Of a stretch of DNA of 64,000 nucleotides, positions 45,683 through 59,000 are shown piece after piece. The translations under genes and the position numbers were made by a program. How positions within the stretch are numbered: the first letter of the stretch is position 1; every line of letters starts with the position of its first letter. The DNA is from Macrostomum hystrix (lineage: Eukaryota; Platyhelminthes; Macrostomidae), in NCBI GenBank assembly GCA_950097015.1, contig CATNEN010000003.1, positions 7,342,001 to 7,406,000 on the forward strand, in the 5' to 3' direction. Below the pieces are notes generated by a model. That model searched no databases. It worked only from the letters and a program-made list of their open reading frames with translations, and was not told where the DNA came from.

Positions 45683-46570
45683 CTATTCAAAAAAGAAATC
45701 AATGATGTTCGAACTGCCGTTCACTTGGATTCGCATTTTTTTCTCTGGTGGGCCTTGGACCCGATGAAACTCCTCATCTCCACTAATGGATGGCGCAGCC
45801 TCAGTACGATCCATACAATCCAAAGACTTCTTCATGGCGGTATGCACGTTCACAGAGGACTTGTACAAACTGCGATCACGCCTCTTATGCAGATATCGCC
45901 GAACGGTCGCCTCCGACTTGTGACCCGTCACAAGCATGATGTCGTGGACAGCATGCCCTTCGCTTTTCAAGTCGCAAATGCGCGTGACTCTAAAAATGCA
46001 ATGGTATCTTGTTCAGAAAGGTAAACAAACAATTATGCTTTTACTTTTACTTCGTAACACAAATATATACTCACCTAATGCAGTGGTTGGTATAAGGCTT
46101 GCTTAGCTTAGCCTTCTCGGATAGGTTCTTCATGAACTCTTGTAAATAACGCAGACCACGGTGTGCCTTATCAGAGAAGATAAACTTCTTCCCAATGGTC
46201 TCTTCATAGGACGAGGTAGAAAGTGGTCGCCGGAATCCGGAATCACCGACTCGTACAGTTCTAGCAGCTCAAGATCATATATTCAGGCGTGCTTCAAATC
46301 GGCGACCTGACCAGCGTCCAGTGTTGCTAATCGATTCTTCGATGGTAGCGTCGGCAAACAGGCATACTGCCGTCCATCCGAGTCGACACCTCGCACCAGA
46401 AAGTTCCGATTGAGAAACGTCTTCATGTGCTCCCGTCCACGCTCTCCAAGCTGATACATGAGATTGAATAGCAATTCATCTTGGAGTCGTTCTCCGTCAC
46501 TACGATCAAAGTATAGTCGCGCAATTTAACCATGTCTCCCTCCTCGATTGGATCGTAGCTTTGGATCGCT
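45683..46570 (-). mobile_element. Crypton-like tyrosine recombinase remnant
   Basis: The minus strand encodes pieces of a DUF3504/Crypton-type tyrosine recombinase: LYFDRSDGERLQDELLFNLM, GERGREHMKTFLNRNF, VRGVDSDGRQYACLP (to about 46283), then after a stop and a frame change FIFSDKAHRGLRYLQEFM and PYTNHCIR. A GTGAGT..TTTTAG intron (46074-45990) splits the catalytic Arg codon, and the last exon gives VTRICDLKSEGHAVHDIMLV, then TGHKSEATVRRYLHKR, carrying the conserved GHKS box and the terminal Tyr. The C-terminal tail is intact to a stop at 45683. Upstream breaks make this a pseudogene copy, although the spliced 3' half is well kept. Such genes exist both as transposons and as domesticated host genes. 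Confidence 0.75.
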
Positions 46571-47018
46571 GAATCAACTAAAACGTTGCGTCAATCTCAG
46601 ACTGGCAGGTAAAAATTTCAAACTGGCTTCGTTTATTCAAAAATTCGTAAATTTTTTAAAGCTCTGAAACTTTCATAAGCCTGACAACGTATCTAGCTCG
46701 TACATTTTTAACGACGCGACTGACTGACTCGATAAAAATCATCGGATCAGTTTGAGTTGCAAGTTTTTTGCTAGTTTTTTTTGCAAAAAATCATATCTAC
46801 CATGCAGTTTTAAGCATTCGAGTGAAAAAATATTGTGGTTGTCAATCATGCAAAAGTGAAATTCTTTTTAGCTAGTTCGCATGGTTCTGTTTACTTCGAT
46901 TCCTAGCAACAGGAAAAATAGAAGCGAGCATAAATTGAGCCAATCTCAAGCTGAGTCAAGCTGCTTGAAATTTCTAAAATCCATGCTCACGAGCGTATTT
47001 TTTATGCCACCATTGTCA
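46571..47018. other. Upstream region of the polycystin gene
   Basis: No clear TATA box. CACGAGCGTA is at about 46988. An open frame reaches 46881, so a longer leader is possible. Confidence 0.35.
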
Positions 47019-50000
47019 ATGAAGAAGCACAAATTAACCCGGATGGATCGATTGGATAGTTTGATTACTACTGCGGCTGTTTTTACCTGTCTGCTCTTGA
47101 CTTCTGGGACAAACGCTGGTAAGAAATAAATATTACTGTTACAGTATTTTAACGTTGGAGCTCGTTGATTTCTAAAGTAACCGTTTTCGTTTCAAATCCT
47201 ATTTATTTAGATGGTGGTGAGTGCCGATCTACTCTTGGTCTTGCCAGTCGAGTGTACCGAATCAACCCTGGCACCTACGGCTCGCGCCAGCCAAGGCCCG
47301 TCAATGCTGAGGACTGTCGGTCGTCCTGCCTTGCCTTGTCCTCGGCGACCGAGCTTTACTTAATCAGGTAGGTCCCGAATCTGAAGTCGAAGTTATTTTG
47401 CCTATGTAAAATGGTTGCAGTGTGATTTTGACTGAAGTTGGCCTTACTGATTGATTAACAGCAGATTCGAGTGACGATTCTAACATTCTAACACACCTCA
47501 GGCAGCATTCTACATTTTGTCCAATTTATCGTTATATTTATGAACTACTAATTTGTGAACATTTCTGAACAGTCCTATACTTATAAAAATGTAGATTCGC
47601 AGGTATTTATGGCCCGATTTGCTTCTGCGGAGATAGCAAGGAAACGCTCAGTGGCTACAACTGCTCAACAGAATGCATCACCGGGCAGGACTGTGATGTA
47701 GTGACCTGGGATTCTCAACTACTGGTTATTCAGCTACCACTACAGATGTACAAGGCCACTCTTCGTCTAACCGGTAAATATATCTGACGTTTACATCATA
47801 TAATTTTTATTGAAAAAATCTGACATTTTTCTTGGTGAATTTAGGGGGATGCGTGGCAGAGCCGTTAACGTGTTTGCCTCTCGCAACAAGGTCCCTGAGT
47901 TCGATTCCGCGACGAAGCCACATTCAGATGTGGCGCAGCAGCGAAGAGAATGCTTGGGGGCTTGACGTGCAATTTACGCCCTTTGAGGGCGAACATCCAA
48001 GGCACAGTGACAGTGAAGTGTACACAGCATGACGATGAGAAAGTCAGGGTAGATGTAAACACCTGTGTGAGCGTGTGCCCGCGTACGTATCCGCGTGCGT
48101 GTGGGCCCAGGAGTCAGCGGAATGGGCAGAACTGCCTCCTCGCTGGCTGCGGGTCTAGTGCGACCAAATGATGTACCAATCCTAGCGGGTCCTAGTCATT
48201 TCGTCAACTGCCGTTTCGTCAACTGACCATTTCGTCAACTTTAGTTTTATATTGGTCGTTTCGTCAACTATGGATTCGTCAACTACCGCATCACTTCAAT
48301 GCGCTTTGGTTATCTTAACAAAAATGATCTTAACAACGATATCTTAGAAAATTATCGCAGCGCGACAGAAGAACCCCTGGCAGGCTGCCCAAATTCAATT
48401 CATGTGAAGTATATTTCGCATTGGCTTAGGGAAAATATTAAACAGAATAATATTATTGACATGCATGGTGGCAAGGCGCATACTGCAGAGAATGGGAGCA
48501 GAGAGAGTCATGCAGCACGATGCAAATAGGTAGGTACTATTTAAACACAGTAAATATTACAGGCATTACAGATAACAAGGTGTTTGTGCATGTAATATCC
48601 TCCCATGAAAGTCTTTCTTGTCTGCTCCGCACTCACTGCTGCTGCTGTTGTTGCTGCGCCCTGTGCGCGAACTGCGGGACGTGGCCGAGGCGGGTGCAGC
48701 TGCGCAGGAATGCTCGAATCGAGAGCGCTCTGCGGCGGTACTGCTCCCAGTAGCCCTCGACTTTCACTTGTAGCTGCTCGTACCGCGCCAGGTGCTGTCG
48801 CTCTTGCACTCCTTGCTGCACCATTGCGGCCTGCAGTGGCACTAGGAGCGCCTCCTTGTGAAGCAGGTGAATGAGAGGGTACATGACCACTCATATGCGT
48901 CCATGCGCATTAAGCGTCTGCGATCGAAACGTTCATTCCGCAAACACGGTGCTGCCATCGCTCACACCGATCACATTGCAGTTTCTGCTGACGTGGTCGC
49001 CCACGCTTGTTACACAGAATACAATTATTTGCATTCTGCATTGCTAGCAAAGGTTCGACAACTAATGAGCAAGAAATTTAGGCTTTTTAACTCTGGGCCG
49101 CGGCCTCCATTATATGTAGAAAAAATAGCGCTTCGGGCCGTTTAGGTGATAGACTTAGCACAGACTTAGAGACGACTGTACAATATTCTCCTTCTCCGAA
49201 TGAACTGCATAATACGACTGAGCGTATCGAAATTCTGTTACTTCTCTCTTGGGTTCCGCTCAGCCAGCAATCGCACATTATGTTGGAATTAGCACTTTAG
49301 GGGAGGATCCGGGGACATTTTTTGACTCGTGTATGATATTAGCACCCGGGTGCGAACATGCCCGAGGATAGCAACCCCGGACTTTCATCTGCACCATTTG
49401 ACACGTTGGGAAGCAAAGCAGATTTCAATCCCAGAGAATCAATTGAGTGATTGCCATTCGAGAAGAGAGAGCAAGGGAGATTGAGAGAAAGAGGGAGAGA
49501 GATTGAGAGAGAGAGACGTCTCTTCGTCAACTTCGTTAACTGCCAGTGAGGGGGCCCAAACATGTTGGTCACTTCGTCAACTGCCAGTGAGGGGGCCCAA
49601 ACATGCTGGTCACTTCGTCAACCGCCAGTAAGGCCGCCCACGCATTTTGGTCATTTCGTCAACCGAGTTGACAAAATGGCTATAGTTGACGAAGTGACCA
49701 TCACCCATGCTAGCAGCCCTCCTGTAATCATCAATATTACTAGGTAAATTTAGATTGTGAAAGATCTAGAAATCTACTAACGCTTCTTCAACACTGAAGC
49801 AGCTTTCTCGTACCGCATAAAACGAAGGTCGCACAGACTCTAACGGACGGTACGCTGTTCAAGATCCGATTGCTATGGAACTATCCTCCGTCCCTTCCAA
49901 GCAAGTCGTTGTAAGACTTCTCGACCACGACCCCAGCCAATCCATGATGAGCTTTCTGCTTCTTATGAGGACAGGGATTCCAAACAAGTTTGAAGGCCTT

Positions 50001-53000
50001 TTGCCTCGGCCAGTGTATCGTGGTGAGTTTTCTAGACAGTAAATATGTCCAGTAACCAATGAATACTCGTACACTTGCATAACGTTCTCAGGCCATAATT
50101 AAACTATTATAAAAGTTTTCTTTACAATTTGCAAACGCAGGACAAAGATCGGTTGTTCATATCGGGATGAGCTTAGCAAATTCTGCATCCGAGGAGCCAC
50201 TAACTAAGATGATACAAACCTACCAACAATTCGAAGGCTATGAGTTGCTTACAAGTCTTCTTGACGTTGTCGTCGGTAGTCAATTTACAGCCACTGTGAA
50301 GCTAAATATGGGGATCAATGGATCATTCAGTGTGGACTTTGGCAATGGTCAAGTTCGCAGCATCTCACAATATTCCGCTGGTAAAGCTTCCTTTGTAAAT
50401 AAGAAATCCTTGTCCAATTCAATCTTGACTAATTTTAACTGAACTTGCAGCTCCTGCTACGTTCAGAAAGCAAAGCAATCGAGCCTACTCTGACATAAAT
50501 TCCTTGAGGACTCGTGTGACTACGACACCGACAAAAATTATCGTCTTGTCTGAGTTTGATATCAACTATCCTGCAGGGACCGTCACACAGATTCACTTCC
50601 ACACGTTTTTGAATAGCAGCTTTGAAATAAAGGTGAGCCAACGTCTGCGTCATAGTTACCTGCAAAAAATTTATATGATAAAAATCCGAATAACATTGTC
50701 AGAAATTACAGACCCAAAAATTAACATTGTTTGCCGAAAATGATTATTAAAAACTATTTCAGCTTGTTCAGCTTAGACCGGAATGTCCATCAGGAAAAAG
50801 GTACTGCTGTTTAGCTAAAGAGTGCTTAAAAACCAGCGAAAAATGCACAGGAACAGCCCGAGCAACTACTTGCCGAAGTGGGAGTCGATGGAGCCTTTCG
50901 ACAGCTGCCTGCGTCAAGCCTGCACCGAATGGAACATCTTCTACAGATAGCAAAGCAACGGCACTAGTAAACTCGTATGAACTGCTGAGAAATGTTAGCA
51001 TAACTGCAGGACAAGGATTTAATCTGATCAATCTAAACGAAACAAGCCGTTTGTTAGTGGAATGCGGCGACTTCATTGGTGTTTACGATCCAAGTGGCTC
51101 TCTATCTGAAATATCTGGATCAACGTCAGATTTGCTCGCCGCCCCAAGTAATGGCAATAAGTGGAACCTTACTCAAGGTGTGACTCTTCAAGGAGACCTA
51201 GCTGTGCAGTTGTTTGGATACAAGGAGGCTCGTCTGCTCTTTTCAACTGTCTACAATGATAGCTTGTGCACGGATGGGACGTCGCTAACGTGCCCAGAAG
51301 ATCGAAGCTACATCGTATCTTTCAAGATGGACAATGAGACCAAAGTTACAAAGAACATCACTGTACAGTCACCAATTGTTCAACCAATACTATCTGCAAG
51401 CAGTTATCTGTGTAAGTACAAGCGTAGGTATTCAAAATTTGTAAAATAGCTTTATTTTATCCTGAATAAATCATTACAACTCTGCCGCAACAACTTCAGC
51501 ATCATCCTACGTGCCAATTAGCCTTCGAGTGAATTATCATTCGGGGAGTCGACCAAAATATACCTGCAACTTCTCGGATGGTTCTGGATCATTGAGCTTC
51601 ACAGAAAAGCGAATCAACCATACTTTCTTTAACAATGGCACCTATGAAGTAATATGCACTGCAGAAAACTTAATTTCAAAAGAAGCTATGAACAATGTAA
51701 GAACACAACATTTAAGCATCTTAAAAATTTAATTGAAAAAAGCTAAGCCAATCTTAATATGCGATTTCAGATTACGATCGAGATTGAGCATCCACTGAGC
51801 CAAAGCTCTGTGTCCATCGATTGCACTGATGCACTCCTGATTCTTCCCAACTCTACGGCAATCAAAACCTTCTACTTTAACTACACTGGGCCTTCCAATG
51901 TCATTCCAAGCAACGTCCATCTCGACTATTACATCATCAACGTTGCCAACGTGTCAAGTCGGTTCGCCTGGACTTCTCTGCGGTCAGATTATTCTGAAAG
52001 TCGGCACTTTACATACGGCGAATTCGACATCAACGGAACACTCTGGAATCGCGTGTCGAATTTCAGCTTCCAGTGTCACGTGACTGTTCAGGAAAAGATC
52101 CTCAACCCGCGACTCGTCTCGAGCACCAGATTGGGACTCACGGATCAAACAATCGGGTTCGTTTTCACCGTCGACTGGGGCTCAGATTACCGACTCGAAG
52201 TGAACTTCGGTGACGGCCGCGTCGAAAATCTTACCGTCAGCGGCCGTCAACACACCGTGCTGCTGAATCACACGTACATGACGTCCGCGAACTTCACCAT
52301 CACCGCTCGAGTCACCAACAAAGTGAGCTCTGAGACCATCACAATGGACGGGACTACCATTGAAATTCTGCTCGTCCCGTTCGGCTTTGCCATCGCGTCG
52401 CTGACAACCAGCTTGATAGACATGCGATCGTCAAACAGAACGAACCCGGGCTTCATTCTGTGTGCCAGCACAAACTACACCTCGCAGCCCAATCTGTATC
52501 TAGGCGATGTCACCATTGACAAGGGCGACGGAAGTGCGGCGACTGGACCCACTCGAATCACCAACTGCAATGCTGGGAGCACTGCTCAAACGACGGCCTG
52601 CACGGACATCGATCCGGGACTCATTTTCTGCTACTTGTTCCCGACACAGACGTACTCCTGGACTGGAAACTTCACGGCCACAGTGACAGTCGCCAAGCCG
52701 ATCGGGTCCCAGACGATCAAGCAGAATGTCTCGATCTTTGCACTGATTGTCGGACTGCAGTTGCGTGCTGTTCCCCATCCCGATGTCGCTGCTGACTTGA
52801 GAATGTCCGTGGGAGCTGCTCTGAAAATCTTCCCGAAGAACCGACCGGTCACATTCACTGCCTCGATGCAGTTCGGAACTGGTCCGAATTTCAAGTACTT
52901 CTGGGACTTTGGCGACGGCAGTAGCATGCAATCCAGCAGCAGTTCTGTCAGCCATCAGTACGCAAAGGATGGGAAGTACATCATCAGTGTGAATGCCTCA

Positions 53001-56000
53001 CACAGCTTTAGCAAAGCCTCTGCGTCTACAAACATCACAGTTTATCGACCTGTGGACCAGCTCGCGATCGGAGCTGACCTGACATCGTCGATGATGCAAC
53101 CGTATGAGGTGTTTGTCGACCTCGGAATGCTTCCCGATGAGGCATGCTTCATCGCTGACTTCAGCGCATTCGGAGGCAAGGTGTCTGCCAACCAGAGCGC
53201 TCATGTGTTTGGAAGTGCCACTGCATGCCAAACTCTTTCACCTGTGAAAGATCAGTACAGAACGATGTACTGGGACAATGCCTTGTCGCAAGAGTATCTC
53301 AGACTATATCAGGCGTCGCTGACTGGTCCAGTGTCTCCAATCATCCGCTTCATCAAAAACTTTACTTACTTTGATCAGCAGACTGTTCGGCTGCTCGGCT
53401 ACAACAAGTACTCGATGCAGGAGACCTCATTTTACCTGGTCGTATCCAAGGGCCCCTGCTCAAAGCCGAAGCTTAATCTGTCATACGCGATGCCGGATCC
53501 GAGATTTCCGAGAGACCAACTGCTAGTCTTCAATCCGTATCTCAGTGTGAACTGTTACAATAACAGCGTCGAGATCAAGTGGAAAGTCGACACGTACAAC
53601 AACGCCACCGGATCATGGGATGACTATATGCCTAGCCTGAAAGCCTTTCATCAGACTTATCCCAGTCACGTGAACTATGTTGTCCTTGACGACAGGCTCA
53701 TATCGGGGATCATGTTTCAAGGAAAGAACGACCAGCTGAAGACGTTCACCGTTTATCCGTTCGCGTTCAAAATTCACTCATCTTACAGGATAACAGTTCA
53801 GGCTACGATGACTGAGGAGCCAGCGTTGAATGCAACCGACTCCATTGTGGTCAACATCTACAAGGCACCGCTACGACCATGTCTCAACTACAAAGTGTAC
53901 GACCAAGAGCTCTCAAGGTGGTATAGCTTGAGCAGTCCTGCTCAGAGTAAGTTCGGGTTCGAGGTTGAGTTCGATGCCGGCTGCAGCGTCAACCCAAATA
54001 AATTTGGTCTTGCCGGAGAGTTCAGCAACTGGGACTTTCAGTTCTACTGCAACCGGGAGTGTGAGGGCGACTTGGTGTTCGGCCCGAACGCTTCGTACAG
54101 CTTCGACAACCAGCCAAAGAAAGTCTGCAACAGAACAAACTTAATGGGCATTGTCACGCACAACTTGACCTGCTTTTCTTTTGAGGCTCTGCGCACCAAG
54201 CACTTTTTGCCCAGTTTGACAAGAAGTGATTGGATTTACGCTGGTGGCAGTGGAGCTATGGATTACATTTATGAGTTGCCCGGCTTCCAGCAATGGAAGA
54301 TTGATGCAACTGTAAAAGGCATCAGCAATTTTCTGTACTACATGACTAGGGCGCAAGGGGACTCTGCGCTTGTTATAAATTCGAATCTAACTTTCGAGAA
54401 TGAAATTCATCGCATTTTTGTGGTTGCTAGAGACAAAAATGACCCTTCCGCTGAACCTCAGGCCACGTCTGTGAAAGTGAAATTTACTCCGGGTATGCCT
54501 CCAATTGTCAGTGATTTGTAAGCACGGGTAACGTTTCCTTTGACCTAATGTAATGAATGTTAACGAGTAATTCTTAAGACATTAAAGCTCAAAACTTTTA
54601 GGTGCATTAGTAATTGCTACAAGACAAGAATTCCTCTGAAACGGCTAGACGGCTCGCCATGCCCAGATGAAGCGATAAATGCAAATCCAAAGGTGGCCTT
54701 GAAGTTTGAAACATATGTGTCAAATTACATTCCTGGCAGTGTGTTGAATTTCGTCTGGCAAATGAGCCGTCTTGACCTGCCATTGCAAACATGTCCCAGT
54801 GATATGCTGCAGACAATGATTCTGACCGATCTAGATGCTATGGAAGGGGATCCCGTCTTCTCAAAATGGAATATTATTGGTTTGTACTTCAAAATCTGCT
54901 TCTGTTTGAGGTAATAAATGAAATAAAATTAATTATTCTCACGGACATTTGAGTATTTATTTCATTTTCAGGAGGCAAGACGTGTACTAGCACTGGTAAA
55001 TAATTTTACTCAGTTCAGATGTCAAAGTCACAGAAGGTTTTGTTGTCACAAAAGGTTAAATTGTTTTTACAGGCATAAACTCGCCGGGTTTAGCCATAGA
55101 CGAGGATGACTGCCTGCCAGAATCTTCCTCATCTGGATATTTCATACTTCGAGTAAAGTGTTACCGCAACTCGGACAGCAACAACTATGGATTCAAGTTG
55201 CTATATATCACTATCAACCGACTGCCAGATATTTCTCGCTTGTCGATACATACTTTTCCAAATCAAGGCCAGGCAATGATTAGTAAAATCAATGTAGACT
55301 GCGATGGCGCCACAGATACGGATGGGCCTTTGAAGTACAATATCGGTTATAGCATCGAGACAAATCCGCAAAGTGTCGATGAATGTGTCATTGTAGAAGC
55401 AGGCACGTTGAAATTACTTAACAAAAATGCTGTTTATTTTTTACATGTTTTCACAAAATTTTATGTCAAAAAACATAGTTGATAAGTGAATCCATTCCTA
55501 TAAGCATCTAAAAAGCAATTGACGAATTTCTTTAAATCTACCAGGTGCGACTGAGTGCAGACTAGAAAGTGCTTTTACTCCGCCAGTTAACCCAGCCGGA
55601 AAGGATTACAATTTGACCATTTGCGTTGAAGTGGTGGACACTTCCAATGCCGCCTCATTTTTCAGTGTGGCTCGAGTTCTTGTAACGTCGGTGCAAGTTT
55701 CCCTGTCTACCATTGCTCCGGGATCTTTAATCATGAATACAATAGAAGGATCAGCGTACATGGGCAGTCCAGGACGCATGGTTGCACCAATCTTTCTAGC
55801 ACTGGGCGTGTTAAACCAGAAGTCAGCTGGCGACCAGTCAGATCAACTGCAAGAGAAAAGAAAACTCAGAAGCAGTTTTGTAAGCCTAATTTCAAAGAGT
55901 GTCTCGCACTCCGACCCAAGCTCTGCACCTGAGCATCGGCTTCAGAATATTGCGTTTCAGTCGAAGATGCTCAGCTCGATAATTGGCTCCGATGCAGCCA

Positions 56001-59000
56001 GCGATCTCAACAATGAAACACTTCAAATTGCATCGGAGGCGAGCAATAACATGGCGAGCGCCCTGCTTCAACTCTCAAAAGAAAGTAAAGTATCCTATGA
56101 CATGATAATGCAAAGCACAAAGCAGATTATGCTGTCATGCAGCAGCATATCCTTTGCCAGCGTTAGTCTTTTGAATGTTGATCCCCAACTTGCGACGCAG
56201 ATGAAACAAAATGATGCAGAGGAGAAATCCAAGGCTGTCGGCAATGTACTTTCAGCACTCGAATCCCTGTCAGCTGCCATCGCCAGCAAGATGGTGCCCG
56301 AAGAGAGAAGAACCTATGTCTCTGTGAAGGATTTGAGCATTGCTGTCTTAAATAAGTTAACAAAGAGTTACACCTACGGTAGGTGCTGCTAAACCATACC
56401 TTTTAATGGACTCTAACTAATTACTAACACTTTTTTACTTCACTTTTCACTCATTTTCTTTTTTTGAAGGAACTTTCGATGCTGGTGATTCAGGCGGCTC
56501 CGATCTGATAACGTTTGGCAAAAACAAGAACACCGAAAACACAACTATATTTGAACACGTGGATCAGGAAAATACAAATCAAACAATAGCAGCATTGTCT
56601 GCTACTTTGACGGTAATAAACATTTTATCTGCTTCTTTATAGGATAGTTTCCTTCATAATTCTAGTATACTTTCTAACTAGACGTTTTTATTCATAATTA
56701 TTAGATAATCAAGAGCAAATCAAATCTTCTGCAACTTGCGAATCAAGGCGCCAACATGACATCCGAAACATACAGCATCAGCATCAAGACTGGCAACTCG
56801 AGCGAGATTTCAGTCAGAAATTTGAGTGCATCCTCCACTCTGGAGATGCGTTTCAATAACCAAAACCGGAATAATAACTCTTTTATGAACGGAAGTACAA
56901 GTGAAACAGAACGATTCCTCACAGTGCACGGCACGTCAGTGGAGCGTGGGAGCGGTCTGTTTGTTAAAGTCGAAATCCCATTTGACACAATCAACAGTAC
57001 GAGCTACGCTAAGGACATAGGATTTTTAGTGTACTTTAGATTTGACTATTCACCTACAATTAATACAGCGGACTACATTTGCGCTCTGCCGCAGCCTAAA
57101 GATACTACTTGCAGTTTAAAGGCCGACTCGAAGCAACAAAATTGTACGAATGCCACAAACTGCAGAAGTTCTCAAGTCAATGCTGATCATCCCGACCCTT
57201 GGACTTGTTTCCTATCGCCAGATATTCTTGCAGGGTAAGCGATCGTCACATTATTTGTTCTTGTATGAGTAAATCATTAGACAAGCAGAACTTGAAACTA
57301 ATTAACCGACTTTTCACCTTGAAAAAAAAGTAATGTAAGGATTTACTATGGCGTAAAGGCAGTTAACCAAAGCCGGCTTGGGTCCAACCTGACCAACGGA
57401 TTCCTAGTCACTGCTTATAGGACTCAGTGCTTCACGTCCAAGTGCTATTATTTCGACAAAAAGGAATTCGCCTTCAAAAGTACAGGCCTGACGGTAAAAT
57501 GCTCGAGTGGCAAATTCCGATCAAATTGATTTATTTTTCCAAACAATCTTTTTATTCTCCAAAGAATTTTAAAATCTAGATTGGTCGATGCAGCACTCCA
57601 AATTTGACGCAGTGCTTCAGCAGCCACCTGACGATATTCATGTCATCACTTTATGTTCCTCCGTTGACTTTCAATCCAACGGATTCTGCTTGGCTAAAGC
57701 TGGACGCCAACCCGATTGCTCTGAGCTTGGTGATAGCATTGGTTTGTGCATACTTAATTGTCCTACTTCTAGTTAGAAAGATGGACGAGAACGATCTAAA
57801 TAAGGTTGGGGTAACGCCACTGCTTGGAAACTTACCAGCTGATAGATTTGGGTAAGTTCGTGCACATCTATACACGACTTGCAGCCAAGAGCCCATCAAT
57901 TCAGATATAATAGCCAATCCGCTTCTAAGGTACGAGCTAACATTCTGGACTGGTGCCCGACACCATGCTGGAACCAGCGCCAAGGTGTGTATCTGCTTGA
58001 TTGGGGAGAACGCCGAGACCGAGGCGAAACCAATTATCGACTTTGAGAGACCAGTACTGCAAACAGGAGGCGTCGACTCGTTCTACATGACAACGCCGTG
58101 CAATCTGGGTCGTTTAACGCACGCCAGGATCTGGCACGACAACTCGGGTTCAGATCCAAAGTGGTATCTAAGCCGAATACTGGTGAACGATTTGCAGACA
58201 GGAGACAAGTACTTTTTTATTTGCAACCAATGGTTTGCTGTGGATGAAGAAGATGGAAGGGTGAGAATGATTTTTTAATACTTTTTTAGGACTAGACTAT
58301 GTCTCAGAAGTGTCACAATGAAACTGAGTTAGAGCTTTGTATAATAAAGGCTCTTTCACTATGCCATAGAACGAGTCCAAATGATACTCCGTTCATTTCT
58401 AAGAACTGACAACCAGTAAAACGCTATCATATAGTGATTTCGTACCTTTCCCAAACTTTGTTTTAACAAAATAGATCGATAGAGTTCTTCTAGTATCCGG
58501 AATGGAGGAGGTCAGAAAGTTCGACGTCGTCTTCTGGAGCAAGGCGCAGAAGAACCTCAACGATGGCCACTTGTGGCTCTCCGTGGTGACCAGGTCGCCC
58601 AGAAGCAAGTTCACGAGGGTCCAGCGCGCAACTGCCTGTCTCGTGCTGGTCATGAGCACCATGATGGTGAACCTCATGTTCTATGGCCAGACCAAGCAAG
58701 TCCAGAGTCCTCAGCTTATCGAGTTCGGTCCTGTCAAGCTCACAGCGCACAGCATCTACCTGGCGACTGTGTCGTCGCTCATCATTCTGCCCATCAATGT
58801 CCTCATTGTTGTGCTGTTCAAGAACAGGCGCAACAAGCCAAAGTCGGCTTCATCAAAGGTGAAGCCTCGCGGTCCGGTGACTCTCGATGACGATGGTGAA
58901 GCTGGAAAAGGCAAAAAGTACGCAGAGAGCGAGACTGCTCCAGTCAGCCATGACGCTGCTGACAAATCCTTGAAGTCGAGAGTGATGGCTCGCCTTCGTC

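Noticed and set aside
48605-48874. Plus-strand frame starting MKVFLVCSALTAAAVVAA, like a signal peptide
   Set aside because: It is the antisense of the poly-Gln frame inside the hAT-like element; the hydrophobic run derives from the CAG-type repeat.
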